This document shows, one piece after another, positions 44,713-55,370 of a DNA stretch of 64,000 nucleotides. The stretch comes from Alentia gelatinosa (taxonomy: Eukaryota; Annelida; Polychaeta; Phyllodocida; Polynoidae): the NCBI GenBank assembly GCA_950022655.1, contig OX465579.1, forward strand, positions 13,739,088 to 13,803,087, given 5' to 3'. A program made the translations under genes and the position numbers. The notes beneath the pieces were generated by a model. That model saw nothing but the letters and a program-made list of their open reading frames with translations, ran no database searches and had not been told where the DNA came from. Each line of letters opens with the position of its first letter. The stretch's first letter is position 1.

Positions 44713-45056
44713 TAATACTAACGTGGTGGCCGAGACCCTTTTGTATATGGACTAGATAAATATGTTCAAATTTCTGTTGCTATCTAAACATTAATACATG
44801 ATTACTGATGAACAGGTATAAATTAAATGCCTCTGTGTATTTCCGGTTCATTTGTCAACAACAAACAGAAATCTAGACAACCAACCTCTTGTATGGAAAT
44901 ATACTCAGTTACTGATTCAAAAATATGTATGTCTATTGTACATTTGTAATATCGAAACAATAGTTCTCAGTGCCTAAAGATGTATTTCTCATCTGTGGGG
45001 GATAGTTTTGTGGTTGTGTTTTGAGCGTGAGTCACACCTGAATGTGTACATAGTTA

Positions 45057-45400
45057 ATAAACGATGGTTTTGTGGACAGGTGGCCGTAAACAACGCCGTA
45101 ATAGACTCGCTAGCGCTCGTGTATTACTTCGCGTCAACCCCGAGTGGTTTACAGAGTAGCCTGTTAACATAACCATCGTTTGCATTTATCATCCATGTTT
45201 TCAAATGAATTAAACCCATTAATTGCCATATTAAAGAGTATAACAATAGAGACCAACGTTTTGCTCTATAACACAGATTTGAATCCGTATACAACAGTTA
45301 TTGTATCTGACAGGTTTTATAAAATGTCTTGGTTTACTTGGAATCCCCATACATTTTTAATGAGGCCTTTGAATATGATATATGATAAATGTGTTTTTAT
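45057..45400 (+). repeat. Family E repeat, copy E3, uninterrupted
   Basis: A complete hairpin at 45059-45180 (AACGATGGTTTTGTGGACAG against TAACATAACCATCGTT; apex GACTCGCTAGCGCTCGTG) is followed by TTTTCAAATGAATTAAACCC and the two TAA sites used by MITE-C in E1 and E2. Then come TTGCTCTATAACAC, GTATACAACAGTTATTG and TCCCCATACATTTT. It is the reference copy. A hairpin-only fragment lies at 48357-48412. Confidence 0.82.
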
Positions 45401-45403
45401 AGA

Positions 45404-45692
45404 GGAAACCTATGAAAGTTTATGGTCAGAGTTCATATTTCATCTCATTTGAATCGCATAGTAATTCACAAGGCGAAGCAGCGTGAATTACGTAGCGATT
45501 CAAACGAGATGGGATCGAGCTCTGACTGTAAACATAGGTTTCTGAATTTATCTCACCCTTCACATTGACTAATGGGCTAACCTTTGTGACATAATACCCC
45601 ATTGAGTATTTTTTTTCTGAATACTCAACTGGCGTTGGATACGAGTTTCCAATGTTAAGTCTATGGGGAGAAAATACCAGGGGTGAGATAAT
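45404..45692 (+). repeat. Family D hairpin-headed repeat, copy D9
   Basis: Hairpin 45404-45542: GAAACCTATG through TCTCATTTGAATCGC, apex ATTCACAAGGCGAAGCAGCG, and the inverse back to CATAGGTTTC. TTTATCTCACCC at 45547 is mirrored by CCAGGGGTGAGATAA at 45691. The core has CCAATGTTAAGTCTATGG. Best-preserved member of the TCTCACCC subtype. Confidence 0.82.
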
Positions 45693-45744
45693 GAAGTATA
45701 TCATACTTTTATTAGAGCGTGCTTGCACGCCATATATACATCAT

Positions 45745-46105
45745 CTAGAGGTTAGAGAGGTCCATATAGACTTTCAGGGTACTGCATACAAACTATCCCT
45801 TCACTATCTGTGTGATATTTGCTGTGATATTGAGAGCAGAGCAGGCAGACAGTGTCACAGTGTCTTAAAGCCTGCTCAGCTGACCATGACCAATCACTCA
45901 AGACCAAAATACCTCATTGACCTACTGGTACTTTGGATCTTAGACTCAGGCAGTTGCAGAAATTACAAGTTGACTGGGTGCAAGTGGGTTACAGAAAACT
46001 ATCCATAGGCTGCGTTTAACTCTAACCTTTTAATTGTTATTCGTTTATAATTGCATGCTCATTCATCAATGATGAATACACTATTTGCTCCTAGTATAGG
46101 TGGTA
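45745..46105 (+). repeat. Dispersed repeat family I, copy 3
   Basis: Collinear with copy 1 (12906-13250), including CTATCCCTTCACTATCTG, AGCTGACCATGACCAATCAC and ATTCATCAATGATGAATACA. Confidence 0.72.
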
Positions 46106-46389
46106 CTATGGCATAGATACTATACACCGGGGTGAGATAAATCCAGACATTCCCCGATACAAGACGGTATTGGGAGCAGCTCGGTCTTGCCAATACCATC
46201 CTAGAGCAGCCGCCTTGCTACAGACCCCATGGCCCGCCCTGACCTATCTGCCATGTGCTTGACCCCTCCCCCCTCCCTCCCACCCCCACTGTGCGCCCAC
46301 CTCGACCCATCTGCAAGGTTGAAAAGCCAGTAGGCCACGGAGAATGGGTGCGAACACAGCACAGACCGATGTAACAGGGGCTGGCATGT

Positions 46390-46565
46390 ATAGAGACTAG
46401 GAGCAAATGGTATGATCATCATTGATGAATGAGCGTGCAATTATGAATGAATAACGATTGAAAGGTTTGGGTTACATTCAGTCTATGGATCGTTTTCTGT
46501 AACCCACTTCCACCCAGTCAATATGCCATTTATGCAACTGCCTGAGACTAGGATCCGAACGTTGG
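46390..46565 (-). repeat. Dispersed repeat family I, copy 4 (inverted)
   Basis: CATCATTGATGAATGAGCGT, CGATTGAAAGGTTTGGGTTA and CAACTGCCTGAGACTAGGAT are the complement of copy 3's right half. The two copies form an inverted pair around 46106-46389. Confidence 0.68.
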
Positions 46566-46698
46566 TTTCTGATTTTATCTTAGCCTGGAAATATTTATCT
46601 GTTTATCGCCCATTGGATATGAGTTACCATACCCACAAGCCTGTTGAGTACGAGTTCCTAATGTTAAGCCTATGGGCTTTTATACCAGGCTAAGATAA
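46566..46698 (+). repeat. Family D repeat, TTTATCTTAGCC subtype (D10)
   Basis: GATTTTATCTTAGCCTGG is mirrored by CCAGGCTAAGATAAAT. The core has CCTAATGTTAAGCCTATGGG, the family signature. No hairpin is attached on the left; the family I copy ends there. Confidence 0.65.
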
Positions 46699-46699
46699 A

Positions 46700-47084
46700 T
46701 ATATGTTCACTTGCAGGCGGTATCTACATTTTCTTCCAGAAACGATGTGCGAACAGGTAGGAAAAAGGCATTTCATACAGTATCCTTTGTATACGCTACA
46801 AACTTCACATAAACAGATAATAAAAATTATGGTGGAGGTATAATCACAAAAAACAGACACAGTTGTTTTTATTAAAAGTGTTGTTGTATTGACCAAGATG
46901 ACAATGAAAATGGTGTCATGATTATCAATCAAAGATAATAAAAATTATTGTTTTATTTTCATACATTGAAGGGAGAGATCAAAACGAGGCAAGTTGGTTT
47001 CAGGAGGAGAAAATCCTGGGGCAACTTCGTTTCAGGGCGAGTTCTGCAGTATTCTTGTAAACGGGCCAGACATCATGGGTTGGT
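46700..47084. other. Unremarkable intergenic DNA
   Basis: No gene, RNA or repeat copy recognised. Confidence 0.4.
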
Positions 47085-47238
47085 CAGTGTACAGACTAAG
47101 ATAAAATGTGGTTACTGAGCCCGAAGGGATGGCCATTCGAGGTCTTTTGATGCCATAAATACGTCCCGACGCCGCAGGCGGAGGGACGATTTTATGGCAT
47201 AAAAAGGCCGGGAATGGCATCCCTATGGGCTCAGTTAC
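47085..47238. repeat. Hairpin with CTAAGATAAAA box (D11)
   Basis: AGACTAAGATAAAA precedes a hairpin at 47110-47238 with arms GTTACTGAGCCC and GGGCTCAGTTAC, then GATGCCATAAAT and TTTTATGGCAT. The apex is GACGCCGCAGGCGG. It looks like a family D hairpin whose other box has been lost. Confidence 0.6.
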
Positions 47239-47239
47239 T

Positions 47240-47939
47240 ACGTTTTCTTATTATTACATACTTAAATATAAAAAACGGCCATTTTATAAACTTATTATAT
47301 GTACCAATTGACCCGATGGTCATAGTGCGCCCGAATATGTACTACAGGTGCAGTGCTCACGAACATTATTTATACTGTACCCTAATAGCGGGTGGTATTT
47401 CATAGACGTTCGGCCATAGGTATGTAATAATAGATAGCAGCTAGATAGCAGCTAGATAGCAGGGACCAGTTGGTATCCAGACTGTTCAGGATGGACCGGT
47501 CTGTGTACAGACTAATCATAGAGACCAGTCTCTATATAGACCAGCAGGAAGAAGCAGGTTTGTGTACAGCATTACATAAAAACAATCTTAAAAACAGGAC
47601 CAAATATCCAGTTCAGACACAGGGTCTACAACCTTGGCTCTAAAAATTTAGAAATAATTGTTTACGGATCCCTGGATAAAAGAGCAGGGGTCAGGGTTTG
47701 GCAAATATAATTTTATTGAATTTTATTATGATAAAATATCATTGACCTTATTGATACGAATAATTGAAACGGAGTTATTAATATGAGTTAATAATGATAT
47801 GAAATAATTGCCTTTTGGAGTAATCAGTCAATTATCATAATTAGATAATATAATAATATATAAACGATAAAAGGGCTATGAAGGTAGGCTAAGTTATAGA
47901 GGTGTGGGTGGGTGGGTAAAAAAGTGGATATATCTGTAC
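47240..47939. other. AT-rich intergenic DNA
   Basis: A short GATAGCAGCTA direct repeat at about 47432-47462. No gene or repeat copy recognised. Confidence 0.4.
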
Positions 47940-48140
47940 CGTGTGAGAGGTGAAGTGAGAGTGAGGGCGAGTGGATTAGAGCTGAAGCGCACGTGAGGTG
48001 CGTAGTGTAGAGGTGAGACACCAGGGGGAGGCGCACGTGAGATGATTAGTACGAGAGTGAGACGCCAGGGGGTGAGGGGGAAGCGCACATGAGGTGCGTA
48101 GTGAGAGGGGGAGACACCAGGGGGAGGGAAATGACCGCCC
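47940..48140 (+). repeat. Short tandem repeat with CACGTGAG core
   Basis: Three units of GCGCACGTGAGGTGCGTAGT and GAGACACCAGGGGGAG, about 45-55 bp apart. Minus-strand frames across it are repeat translations. Confidence 0.75.
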
Positions 48141-48412
48141 CTGACCATAGGCCATGAGTAACCGATAGATAGGACGCATCATTATACGTACAGACTAATT
48201 GACAGGAGTCATCGTTGTATACAGTTGAGTTGAGTCAAGAAGGTTCAGTCTGGGTACAGGTTAAACAGGAACTGGTATTTGTATCGTGAGATGACTGGGG
48301 CGTGTCTGTGGACAGACGACACAGCACAGATAGCTTTGTACACAGACATAGACAATAATCGATGGTTTTGTGGACAGGCGGCCGTAAACCACGAGGGGTT
48401 GACGCGTAAAAT

Positions 48413-49010
48413 ACAAGGTATACAAAAAAAAATGAAGCATGTTTTAAATGTCACACGGGATAGTTTTTATGTCCCTTATCAAAAACACAAGGTATGCAAA
48501 AATAAATGAAGTCTATTCCAAATGTCACAAGGGATACTTTTAGTGTCCCTTCTCAAAAATACAAGGTAGACAATAATAAATGAAGTCTATTCCAAATGTC
48601 AAAAGGGATAATTTAAGCTTCCATTCTCAAAAATACAAGGTATACAAAAATAAATGAAGTTTATTCTAAATGTCAAAAGGGATAATTTTAGTGTCCCATC
48701 TCAAAAATACAAGGTAGACAATGATAAATGAAGTCTATTCTAAATGTCAAAAGGGATAATTTTAGTGTCCCTTATCAAAAATATATGGTATACAATAATA
48801 AATGAAGTCTATTTTAAATGTCACAAGGGATACCTTTAGTGTCCCTTCTCAAAAATACAAGGTAGATAATAATAAATGAAGTCTATTCTAAATGTTAAAA
48901 GGGATAATCTAAGCTTCCATTCTCAGAAATGCAAGGTATACAAAAATAAATGAAGTCTATTCTGAATGTCACAAGGGAAACTTTTAGTGTCCCTTCTTCT
49001 CAAAAATATT
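48413..49010 (+). repeat. 74-bp satellite with a four-unit higher-order repeat
   Basis: AATGAAG recurs at 48431, 48505, 48579, 48653, 48727, 48801, 48875 and 48949, exactly 74 bp apart. Units 3 and 7 share TAAGCTTCCATTCTC where the others have TTTAGTGTCCC, and units 1/5 and 2/6 also pair, giving a 296-bp higher-order unit. The array starts inside the arm of a family E hairpin (48357-48412). Confidence 0.93.
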
Positions 49011-49019
49011 CTGCACGGT

Positions 49020-49400
49020 TATGTGGAGGAGCATCAATCAATGCCCATTCTCACTACAGGCCATCACCAGCGTCACCCTCAGTCCATGACCTAGCTTTCC
49101 CCTTCCCCCACTTACTAACCATCCCTCCCCCGGCCTCGCCCCCGGATGGCCGGCAGTGCTTCACGGTCGGAGGGTGGTCGCCCAAGGTCCCGTCACCCCA
49201 ACAACTCACGCTCGCTGTTCATCAAAGGCCAATCGGACATGTCTCGCGAGACTTAAGTGTCGTACGTCATCGCTCACGTGATGTGATGACGGCGTCTCTT
49301 GTCGCTAAGGGACGCTGACGTCATCGAGGAGAGAGCCGATTTCCGGCAGAAGATCAAGACGAGATATTCTGTTGAGGAGACTCTTGGGGGTGACCTGTAA
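49020..49400. promoter_or_regulatory. GC-rich island with second CRE-like cluster
   Basis: CpG-rich DNA. At 49245-49330 lie TACGTCATCG, CTCACGTGATG, GATGACGGCG and GCTGACGTCATCGAGG, that is, several TGACG cores and one CACGTG. The grouping recalls 2760-3060. No adjacent gene found. Confidence 0.35.
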
Positions 49401-49844
49401 CTTTGAGGAAGTGGAAATGGTTGATTTCTCGGTCAGCATTGGGATGAGGTTAACTATGCGTTATTAATGTTTGCTTTAGAGTTAAATTAAGTGTGATATC
49501 TTTTAACAATTCTGTTCCACGTTTTCCTAGTAATCCATGTAGTTCGTGTATGATTCTGAAGGTGTTGGAGTTAAAGACACTCGAGTTATCGTCTGGCATT
49601 TTATCCAAAAAAATGATAAGTATTTACATAATAGACAATATTTACGCTTGACTTCTATATAGAGTTTAGAGGGCAGTATTCATCTTATGTAAATGGACCC
49701 AAAGGCAACCAAGGAGGAGTCGGTTATTCTTATATATAAGAATTATAGTCTTACATAATTACAGACAGTCTGGATGTATCATTTTGATGGATGTAAATCG
49801 CAAATATGAAAACTTTGTGGGTTTTTTTTTTAATTTGAGCTTAG

Positions 49845-50235
49845 CTTTCTTTATTTTCAATACTTTTTCTTCAGAATATGATATACATGTGATTTTCCAT
49901 CGTAGTATACATGTGAATATTCCTTGTAGTTTACATGTGTCAATCCCACATTGATCAAATTTGAGATAATCCAATGTAAATGTCTATATTTCTTTGAATA
50001 TCAGTTAAAATATAAAGTCTAGCTGAGTTTTAGTGTGATATTAACCTAAGATTACATATTATCATTGTAATGGTTGTTAATCCATTGACTGGTATGTCAT
50101 ATTGATTACATGATTACCTTGCTCTTATTGTATGAGCTTGCTCTATTTCTGTATTTTTTGGTTTTGATAACAACATCACAATCACATTTATATAGCATGA
50201 TGATTGACAGTACAGGGTACAAACAAGTTGATGAA
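49845..50235 (+). repeat. Dispersed repeat family N, copy 2
   Basis: Same order as copy 1, from TTAGCTTTCTTTATTTT to ACAGGGTACAAACAAGTTGA. It contains a 25-30 bp insertion (CATTTATATAGCATGATGAT) relative to copy 1. A T-run lies upstream at about 49822-49831. Confidence 0.75.
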
Positions 50236-50239
50236 CAAT

Positions 50240-50631
50240 AACAATAGAATACAGAGTACTTATTACACACAAGAGACATCACAATATAATATACAGATTA
50301 CTTACAAACATAGGAAACCAGTGATCTAGCATTTGCCTAGACTTCGTGTATTTTTAAATTCAAGGCAGTGCCAAGAAAAACAAGTGCTAGCCAATTGGGG
50401 AATATACCCCTTTAGAGGGTCCTAAGTGTCTACTATAAATCTGTATGGACAAACTATATGATTATCTTCGACTATGATCAAATGAAGAAATCATACTAAA
50501 AATATAAAAAACATTGAAATAATTATGTCTGTTCATCATATTTAGAGGTGATCGCGTCGTAAAATACGAGTTCTTTATTGTTATAATGGTAGGCCTACAC
50601 TTTTCGTTTATACCAATTATGCCCTGTTATT
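50240..50631. other. Unremarkable intergenic DNA
   Basis: No gene, RNA or repeat copy recognised. Confidence 0.4.
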
Positions 50632-50666
50632 GGCACACCCGTCTCATAAGATCTCTCACTCTCTAA

Positions 50667-50908
50667 AGACCAACGCACACTAGGCGACTTTTCCCGTTTT
50701 TAGCGGAAAAGTCGCCGTAAAACACCCCTTGAGACATTTTTACGGTACAATATCGCTAAGTGTGCCATGGTTTCCTTGCGATATCGCAGACCCCATTATG
50801 CACCCCCTTTTCACCCATGCTGCGTTTATTGCACCCCCCTTGCGATATTTTTGCTAGAAAGTCTCAAGCATATCTCACGGAAAAAAGTCGCCTAGTGTGC
50901 GTTGGTCT
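50667..50908. mobile_element. 242-bp MITE with 26-bp perfect TIR, TAA target site
   Basis: AGACCAACGCACACTAGGCG continues to a 26-bp TIR identical to the inverse at the right end. TAA flanks it at 50664-50666 and 50909-50911. Interior CTTGCGATAT repeats, no ORF. PIF/Harbinger-like by target site; intact ends suggest it is fairly young. The only copy in this window. Confidence 0.92.
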
Positions 50909-51161
50909 TAAGTGGTGTTCTGTACTCTCACTATGCTCTATAAGAGACGAATTCTGAACGAACTAGGCTTAGAGCCCTGAGAATCCACTGGCCTGCCTCC
51001 CGTGCTAAAGACGTTCATCAATGCAAGCAAATATTCCTATAATCTCAATGATGCTGCCTAGCAGGAATACTGTGTGCCAGTGGATTCTCAAGGCTCTAAG
51101 TCTAGTTTGTTAAGAATTCTTCTCCCATTGAGCGTAGTGAGAACCTTGTACAGAATACGAC

Positions 51162-51875
51162 TTTTTTTCTTTTTTTTTATTGAAAAAGAATGTCTCTCAC
51201 CGAAGTGAGTTTTTCAGACATCTTGTGAAGGGTGTACAATTAAATCAAAGATGAAAACCAGTTATCATACATCAAGATGAGTAAAGGATGAGGTGAATAC
51301 TGACACACTTCATATCAATAGATCATAGCAGAACTACTAGTTGCTATTGCTCGAAAGATAGTGTTTGATATCATCTTTAGTCTTACTCTTTTGAACTTTG
51401 TCTGGCAGAGTATTCCAGAGTCTGGCTCCTCTGAGATAAGGTGAGTTAAATACTATCGAGCTTCTCGTATGTTCAATGTTAAACATGATTTTTTCACCCG
51501 CTCGTGTAGCTCTTTGGGCAACAGCAAGCCATTCATACTTGTCACGATATTTATACATTATACAGCATAGTTGTTTTTTACGCCTTAAGGCTAGAGACTC
51601 TATATTACATACTTGTTCCATGCCGGCAATTGAGTGTTTATATCCAGCTACTCCCAGTGCACATCGCATACCCTGCTTATGTATTTTTTCGAGTCTAGAA
51701 ATATCTGATTTTTTAAAGCTATCCATTAAGAAAGAACAATATTCAAGCACAATACTAGATGCTAGATACATATATCCGAATTGCAGCATCCTTAGTTAAA
51801 CAATAGCGTAATTTCCTAAATTTAAACATACGGGCACTCACATTTTGTATAACTTTGTTGCAGTGTGTCATCCAG
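51162..51875 (-). pseudogene. 5'-truncated non-LTR retrotransposon (LINE), RT C-terminus with frameshift
   Basis: The minus strand codes for the end of a reverse-transcriptase ORF. Upstream frame NWMTHCNKVIQNVSARMFKF then RKLRYCLTKDAAIRIY; after a frameshift near 51775 the frame continues SSIVLEYCSFLMDSFKKSDI, RLEKIHKQGMRCALGV, and ends with FNSPYLRGARLWNTLPDKVQ. This order (N-W-T-H, L-T-K-A-I-Y, Y-C-S, G-R-L-W-N-L-P) is typical of the region after the RT domain in Jockey/CR1-like LINEs. The ORF stops at 51337. A ~175-bp 3' UTR ends with CAATAAA and an A-rich tail (T-run at 51162-51179). The catalytic core and everything 5' of it are missing. No long target duplication: only TT is shared by the flanks. 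Confidence 0.88.
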
Positions 51876-51907
51876 TTAGAGAGTGTGAGACCTTATGAGA
51901 GGGGTGC

Positions 51908-52793
51908 TTGACAAGCTCTTTCATCTCAATATACAATGTAGGCCGTCTTTGCAGGATATATGAAATAGGTCATGCAATCCAAGAGGGCTGACAGGTGCCA
52001 CTGAGGTAAGATAAGATGGTGTAAAAGCCGGGCACCCGCTGCTTGCGACATGGCTCTGACATGGCTATGAATCAAAATTCCTGCATCATAGCCTTGACAG
52101 AATGTTGAAAAATTCAGTTTTATAGAAGGCTCGAGTACGAAACTAAATTACCGCATCGTCGCTGTGTTGTAAGGTTGATAAATTCTGTGTCGTAGGGTGT
52201 GTCAACACTTGTCTTAGTGTGTCGGGAGCTCAGGGGGTTTCTGACCTTACATATGTATTGTTTCATATGCATTTACCATTAATATCTAATCCAATGGTTT
52301 TGATTACTAAAGTTCCTAATTGCTAGAGTGACAGGTGGTCTAGGAACAAGGTATTTGACCCTAGAAAGCGTAGCAGCCAGTTGAAAATCATTTTTGTATT
52401 TATTTTTGAAATAGATGAAAAAAGAACCAGAGGAGAGCAAAAAAATAAGATTCAAATTACCTCATCCAAAAATTGAAAAGTTTAGACACTCGCCACTATA
52501 TGTTGGAGAAAAACACTGGAATAAGTTAAAACAAGACACACAAATGATTACAAAAGTACTTATTCAAGAATAAAGTGAAAACTGAAATAGGAACTATACT
52601 AGAAAGATAACCCAGGTCTAAAGACCCATATATATGACACAGTGAGTGATTATGCTACAAGTTAATAAAATTAAGAAAGGTCCAAAGACCGAAGACTAGG
52701 TAAAGATGAATTGTTTGAAAGATTAGTATAATCCTGCCCTGTGCTGTCCTATCTTGTCTACTTGTATTTGTCTAATGTAATATCGTAAAACTG
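51908..52793. other. Unremarkable intergenic DNA
   Basis: No gene, RNA or repeat copy recognised. Confidence 0.4.
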
Positions 52794-53087
52794 GATGAGG
52801 TTTAATCTTGGCCACCGTATTCCACGACTGGAGTTTGGCAAAGTGACTTCATGAGGCGAAGCCGAGTGAAGTCCGGAGCCAAAACTTCAGGAGTGGAATG
52901 CGGTGGCCAAGATTAAAACGAATCAGGTTTTGATTTTATCCTACCCTATCTCCTCTATTTTGTAATATTACGTGATAACAATGCTGTATGCCACTAGTGG
53001 CATATAAAACTCTGTATGCCAGTCAGCGTGGCATACAGAAACTCAATGTTAAGTCTATGGGATTTTATATTAGGGGTAGGATAAAGT
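52794..53087 (+). repeat. Family D hairpin-headed repeat, copy D12
   Basis: Hairpin 52794-52924 with a ~58-bp stem (TTTAATCTTGGCCACCGTAT against ATGCGGTGGCCAAGATTAAA) and apex CATGAGGCGAAGCCGAGTGA. TTTTATCCTACCC near 52936 is mirrored by TTAGGGGTAGGATAAA at 53085. The core has CAATGTTAAGTCTATGGG. Best-preserved TCCTACCC member. Confidence 0.83.
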
Positions 53088-53733
53088 CTAGTATTTACTG
53101 TAGAATTTATATGTTGTATAGTATATGTGACTAATACGTGGAAGATCGCTGGGTGACCAGTGACCGTGTCATGTCGTAAAATTCCTTGAATAAAAATTTT
53201 TTTAAAAATGCTCATGTCCTTCCTTGTTAAAGGATAAGCTTTACTAAAAGAATCAGCAGACGAGTTCTTAAAATCATTCACGCAAGTATTTGTCATCCAG
53301 TTCAAAGTCAATTCTCCTCTAAGGGTAAACAAATTGCCAAGAAAAGTAAGATGCCTGACAATTTCTTGGACAGTGATAATGTTGATAAGCCTGGATTTCA
53401 TTTACCTCTGTTGTAGGCAGTAGAACTATTAGTTTCGGAATTGATTAAGATGACAAGCTAGGATGATTAGGTTCTTCACAGAATATTTCTACAGTGATTT
53501 TAGGAAATAATCAATTGAGCAAAATGTTTTAGAAATGAATTTGCATGAGATACATTAATACTGTACTAGAATAAACTTAATGTAATTGTTTTTGTACAAA
53601 CACGATGCATACCTTTTTTGTACCTTGAAAGTATTACTTCATTGTATATAGCATCGTTATTTAGCGCTAGGTTCACTTACTGTACTGTACTTGCTGGGTG
53701 GAGATTGTAAACATGAATATGCTGCCTTATCCA
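53088..53733. other. Non-coding stretch with one open frame of unknown meaning
   Basis: The minus-strand frame from 53401 down to about 53105 reads MKSRLINIITVQEIVRHLTF and SKAYPLTRKDMSIFKKIFIQ. Its composition is protein-like, but I do not recognise it, and it ends inside repeat D12. Possibly a relic of a transposon ORF. Confidence 0.25.
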
Positions 53734-54120
53734 ATCCAGGATAATGAAATAATTTTTTCAAAAAGAAAATAAGAGAGGGACAGAGGGACACAGAGACAGA
53801 GAGAGAGAGAGAGGGAAAGAAGCAAAATAATCATTTAATCCAGGAAAATAAAATGATTTTTTTAAAGTATAAAGAGAAAGAAAGAGAGAGTGGGGAAATA
53901 AGCAAAATAATTATTTAATCCAGGAAAATTAAATGATTTCTTAGAGAGTAAAAAGGGAGAAAGAGAAAAAGAGAGAGTGGGAAAAAGAGCCAGAATAATT
54001 ATTGAATCCAGGAAAATAAAATGTTTTATAAGAGTAGAAAGAGAGAAGGAGAAAAATAGAGTGGGAAAAAGAGGCAAAATAGTTATTTAATCCAGGAAAA
54101 TAAAATTATTTTCTAAAGCG
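53734..54120 (+). repeat. ~84-bp tandem repeat, purine-rich
   Basis: ATTTAATCCAGGAAAATAAA recurs with ATCCAGG at about 53734, 53838, 53918, 54006 and 54090, separated by AGAGAGAAAGAGAGTGGG-like DNA. Minus-strand Phe/Ser/Leu frames are artefacts. Confidence 0.85.
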
Positions 54121-54186
54121 TAGAAAGAGAGAGAGGGAGAGAGAGAGAGAGAGGGGGGGGGGGGGAGAGAGAATGAGAGAGAGAGA

Positions 54187-54241
<55 letters not shown>

Positions 54242-54270
54242 AGAGAGAGAATGAGAGAGGGAGAAGCTGA
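54121..54270 (+). repeat. (GA)n microsatellite with a G-run
   Basis: AGAGAGAGAGGG repeats around a 13-base G-run near 54154-54166. It continues the purine bias of the preceding tandem array. Confidence 0.92.
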
Positions 54271-54339
54271 CAGTGGGAAAGCGCAGCAAAATAATTGCTG
54301 GTGATATGAAATGGTTATTGAGCCCCGCTAAGGAGTCTC

Positions 54340-55140
54340 ACATCAATTTGCACACAACCACACACGAGCCAGCCGCGTGAGAAGACGAGTGGCTCAGGGC
54401 GCGGGCGGGCGGAGACTGAGCAGCTCGCTGATGGCCGGGTTTGGGGCTGGATGAGGCGGGATCAGGCACACAGAGCCGGCCATCCAAGCCCCGTGTGTCG
54501 ATCAGTGTCAGGCCCGACACCCGCGGCTTCACCCCGGCCTCCAACCCGCCCCATCCCCGGCACGTGGAGCAGCTCCCGCCGTCCCCCGGCCACGCGCGTG
54601 TCGCTCGCAGGCAAACCGCCATTTCCTCACCATCTCCCCTCTCTCCCCGCTCCGCGCAATTTCTGGCCCTGCGGAGATTTTCCTGGCGGCGACCCCATAG
54701 AGGGCGCATGTGCAGCCGGAAGTGACCTCTGACCCCAGGCTCAGGGTCACTAATGACAGGGTCTCGGTGGCGGCGTCGGTAATAGCCTCTTATTGGACGA
54801 CAATTTGCCAAAAAGCTACTGCCAAACACCGATAAATTAATTTTCCCATTAGCCTCGGCCCTGGTCCGGCGTTTGTACGTTGGCTGCGGCGAGAAGCGAC
54901 AAGGGCCTGGGGCAGGTGGATTTAAAGGCGGGGCCCCTGCCTTCAAGGCCTGCGGCTGCTGATAGTGCAGCGCCCCTGGAGGAGCAGGGGGCAGAGCGGC
55001 GGTCGCGGCGGGGGCACTGTGAACTGACATGTCATTCTCCTAAGCCAGCCGAGCGGTCACCGAGGCTAATCATGTCTTTTGTTGGCCTTGGCAACAATGA
55101 TTTGCGGCGCTGACTATTGATACTTGCGGTATCGAGCTTT
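54340..55140. promoter_or_regulatory. GC-rich island, putative regulatory block
   Basis: CpG-rich and MITE-free. The stretch 54750-54870 (AATAGCCTCTTATTGGACGA, ACCGATAAATTAATTTTCCC) and 55060-55145 (GGCTAATCATGTCTTTTGTT) look like conserved non-coding DNA. The 230-codon minus-strand frame 54338-55030 has no domain and no codon structure beyond GC bias. Confidence 0.35.
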
Positions 55141-55370
55141 TATCGGGTGCCAGGAGTTTGGAGATTGGAGGCCATGGGACCAGTCCCCGCCTTGGACCTG
55201 GTCCCCTACCCCACCCAGTTCACATCCCTTGGGTGCTACTCTGTCCAATCCCATCCTTCGCCTTGAACCTACTCTTCCCTTTGGGTTATTGCTCTGTCTC
55301 TATCATCCTGACCTCTCACTTTCCTATCCTCAGTTCCAGCACCCGTCTTTTCCCTCTCCTTACAGTCTTA

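Larger units (their letters stand above)
50632..51907. mobile_element. MITE-A copy with two later insertions
   Basis: Outer ends GGCACACCCGTCTCATAAGA and CTTATGAGAGGGGTGC. The arms contain ATGCTCTATAAGAGACGAAT and ATTCTTCTCCCATTGAGCGT and enclose ACGTTCATCAATGCAAGCAA. Removing 50667-50908 (MITE) and about 51162-51875 (LINE) restores the order seen at 41590-41885. It is the oldest layer of a nested structure. Confidence 0.85.

Noticed and set aside
54338..55030. 230-codon minus-strand frame in a CpG-rich block
   Set aside because: No recognisable domain; frames on the opposite strand are also open, as expected from high GC content.
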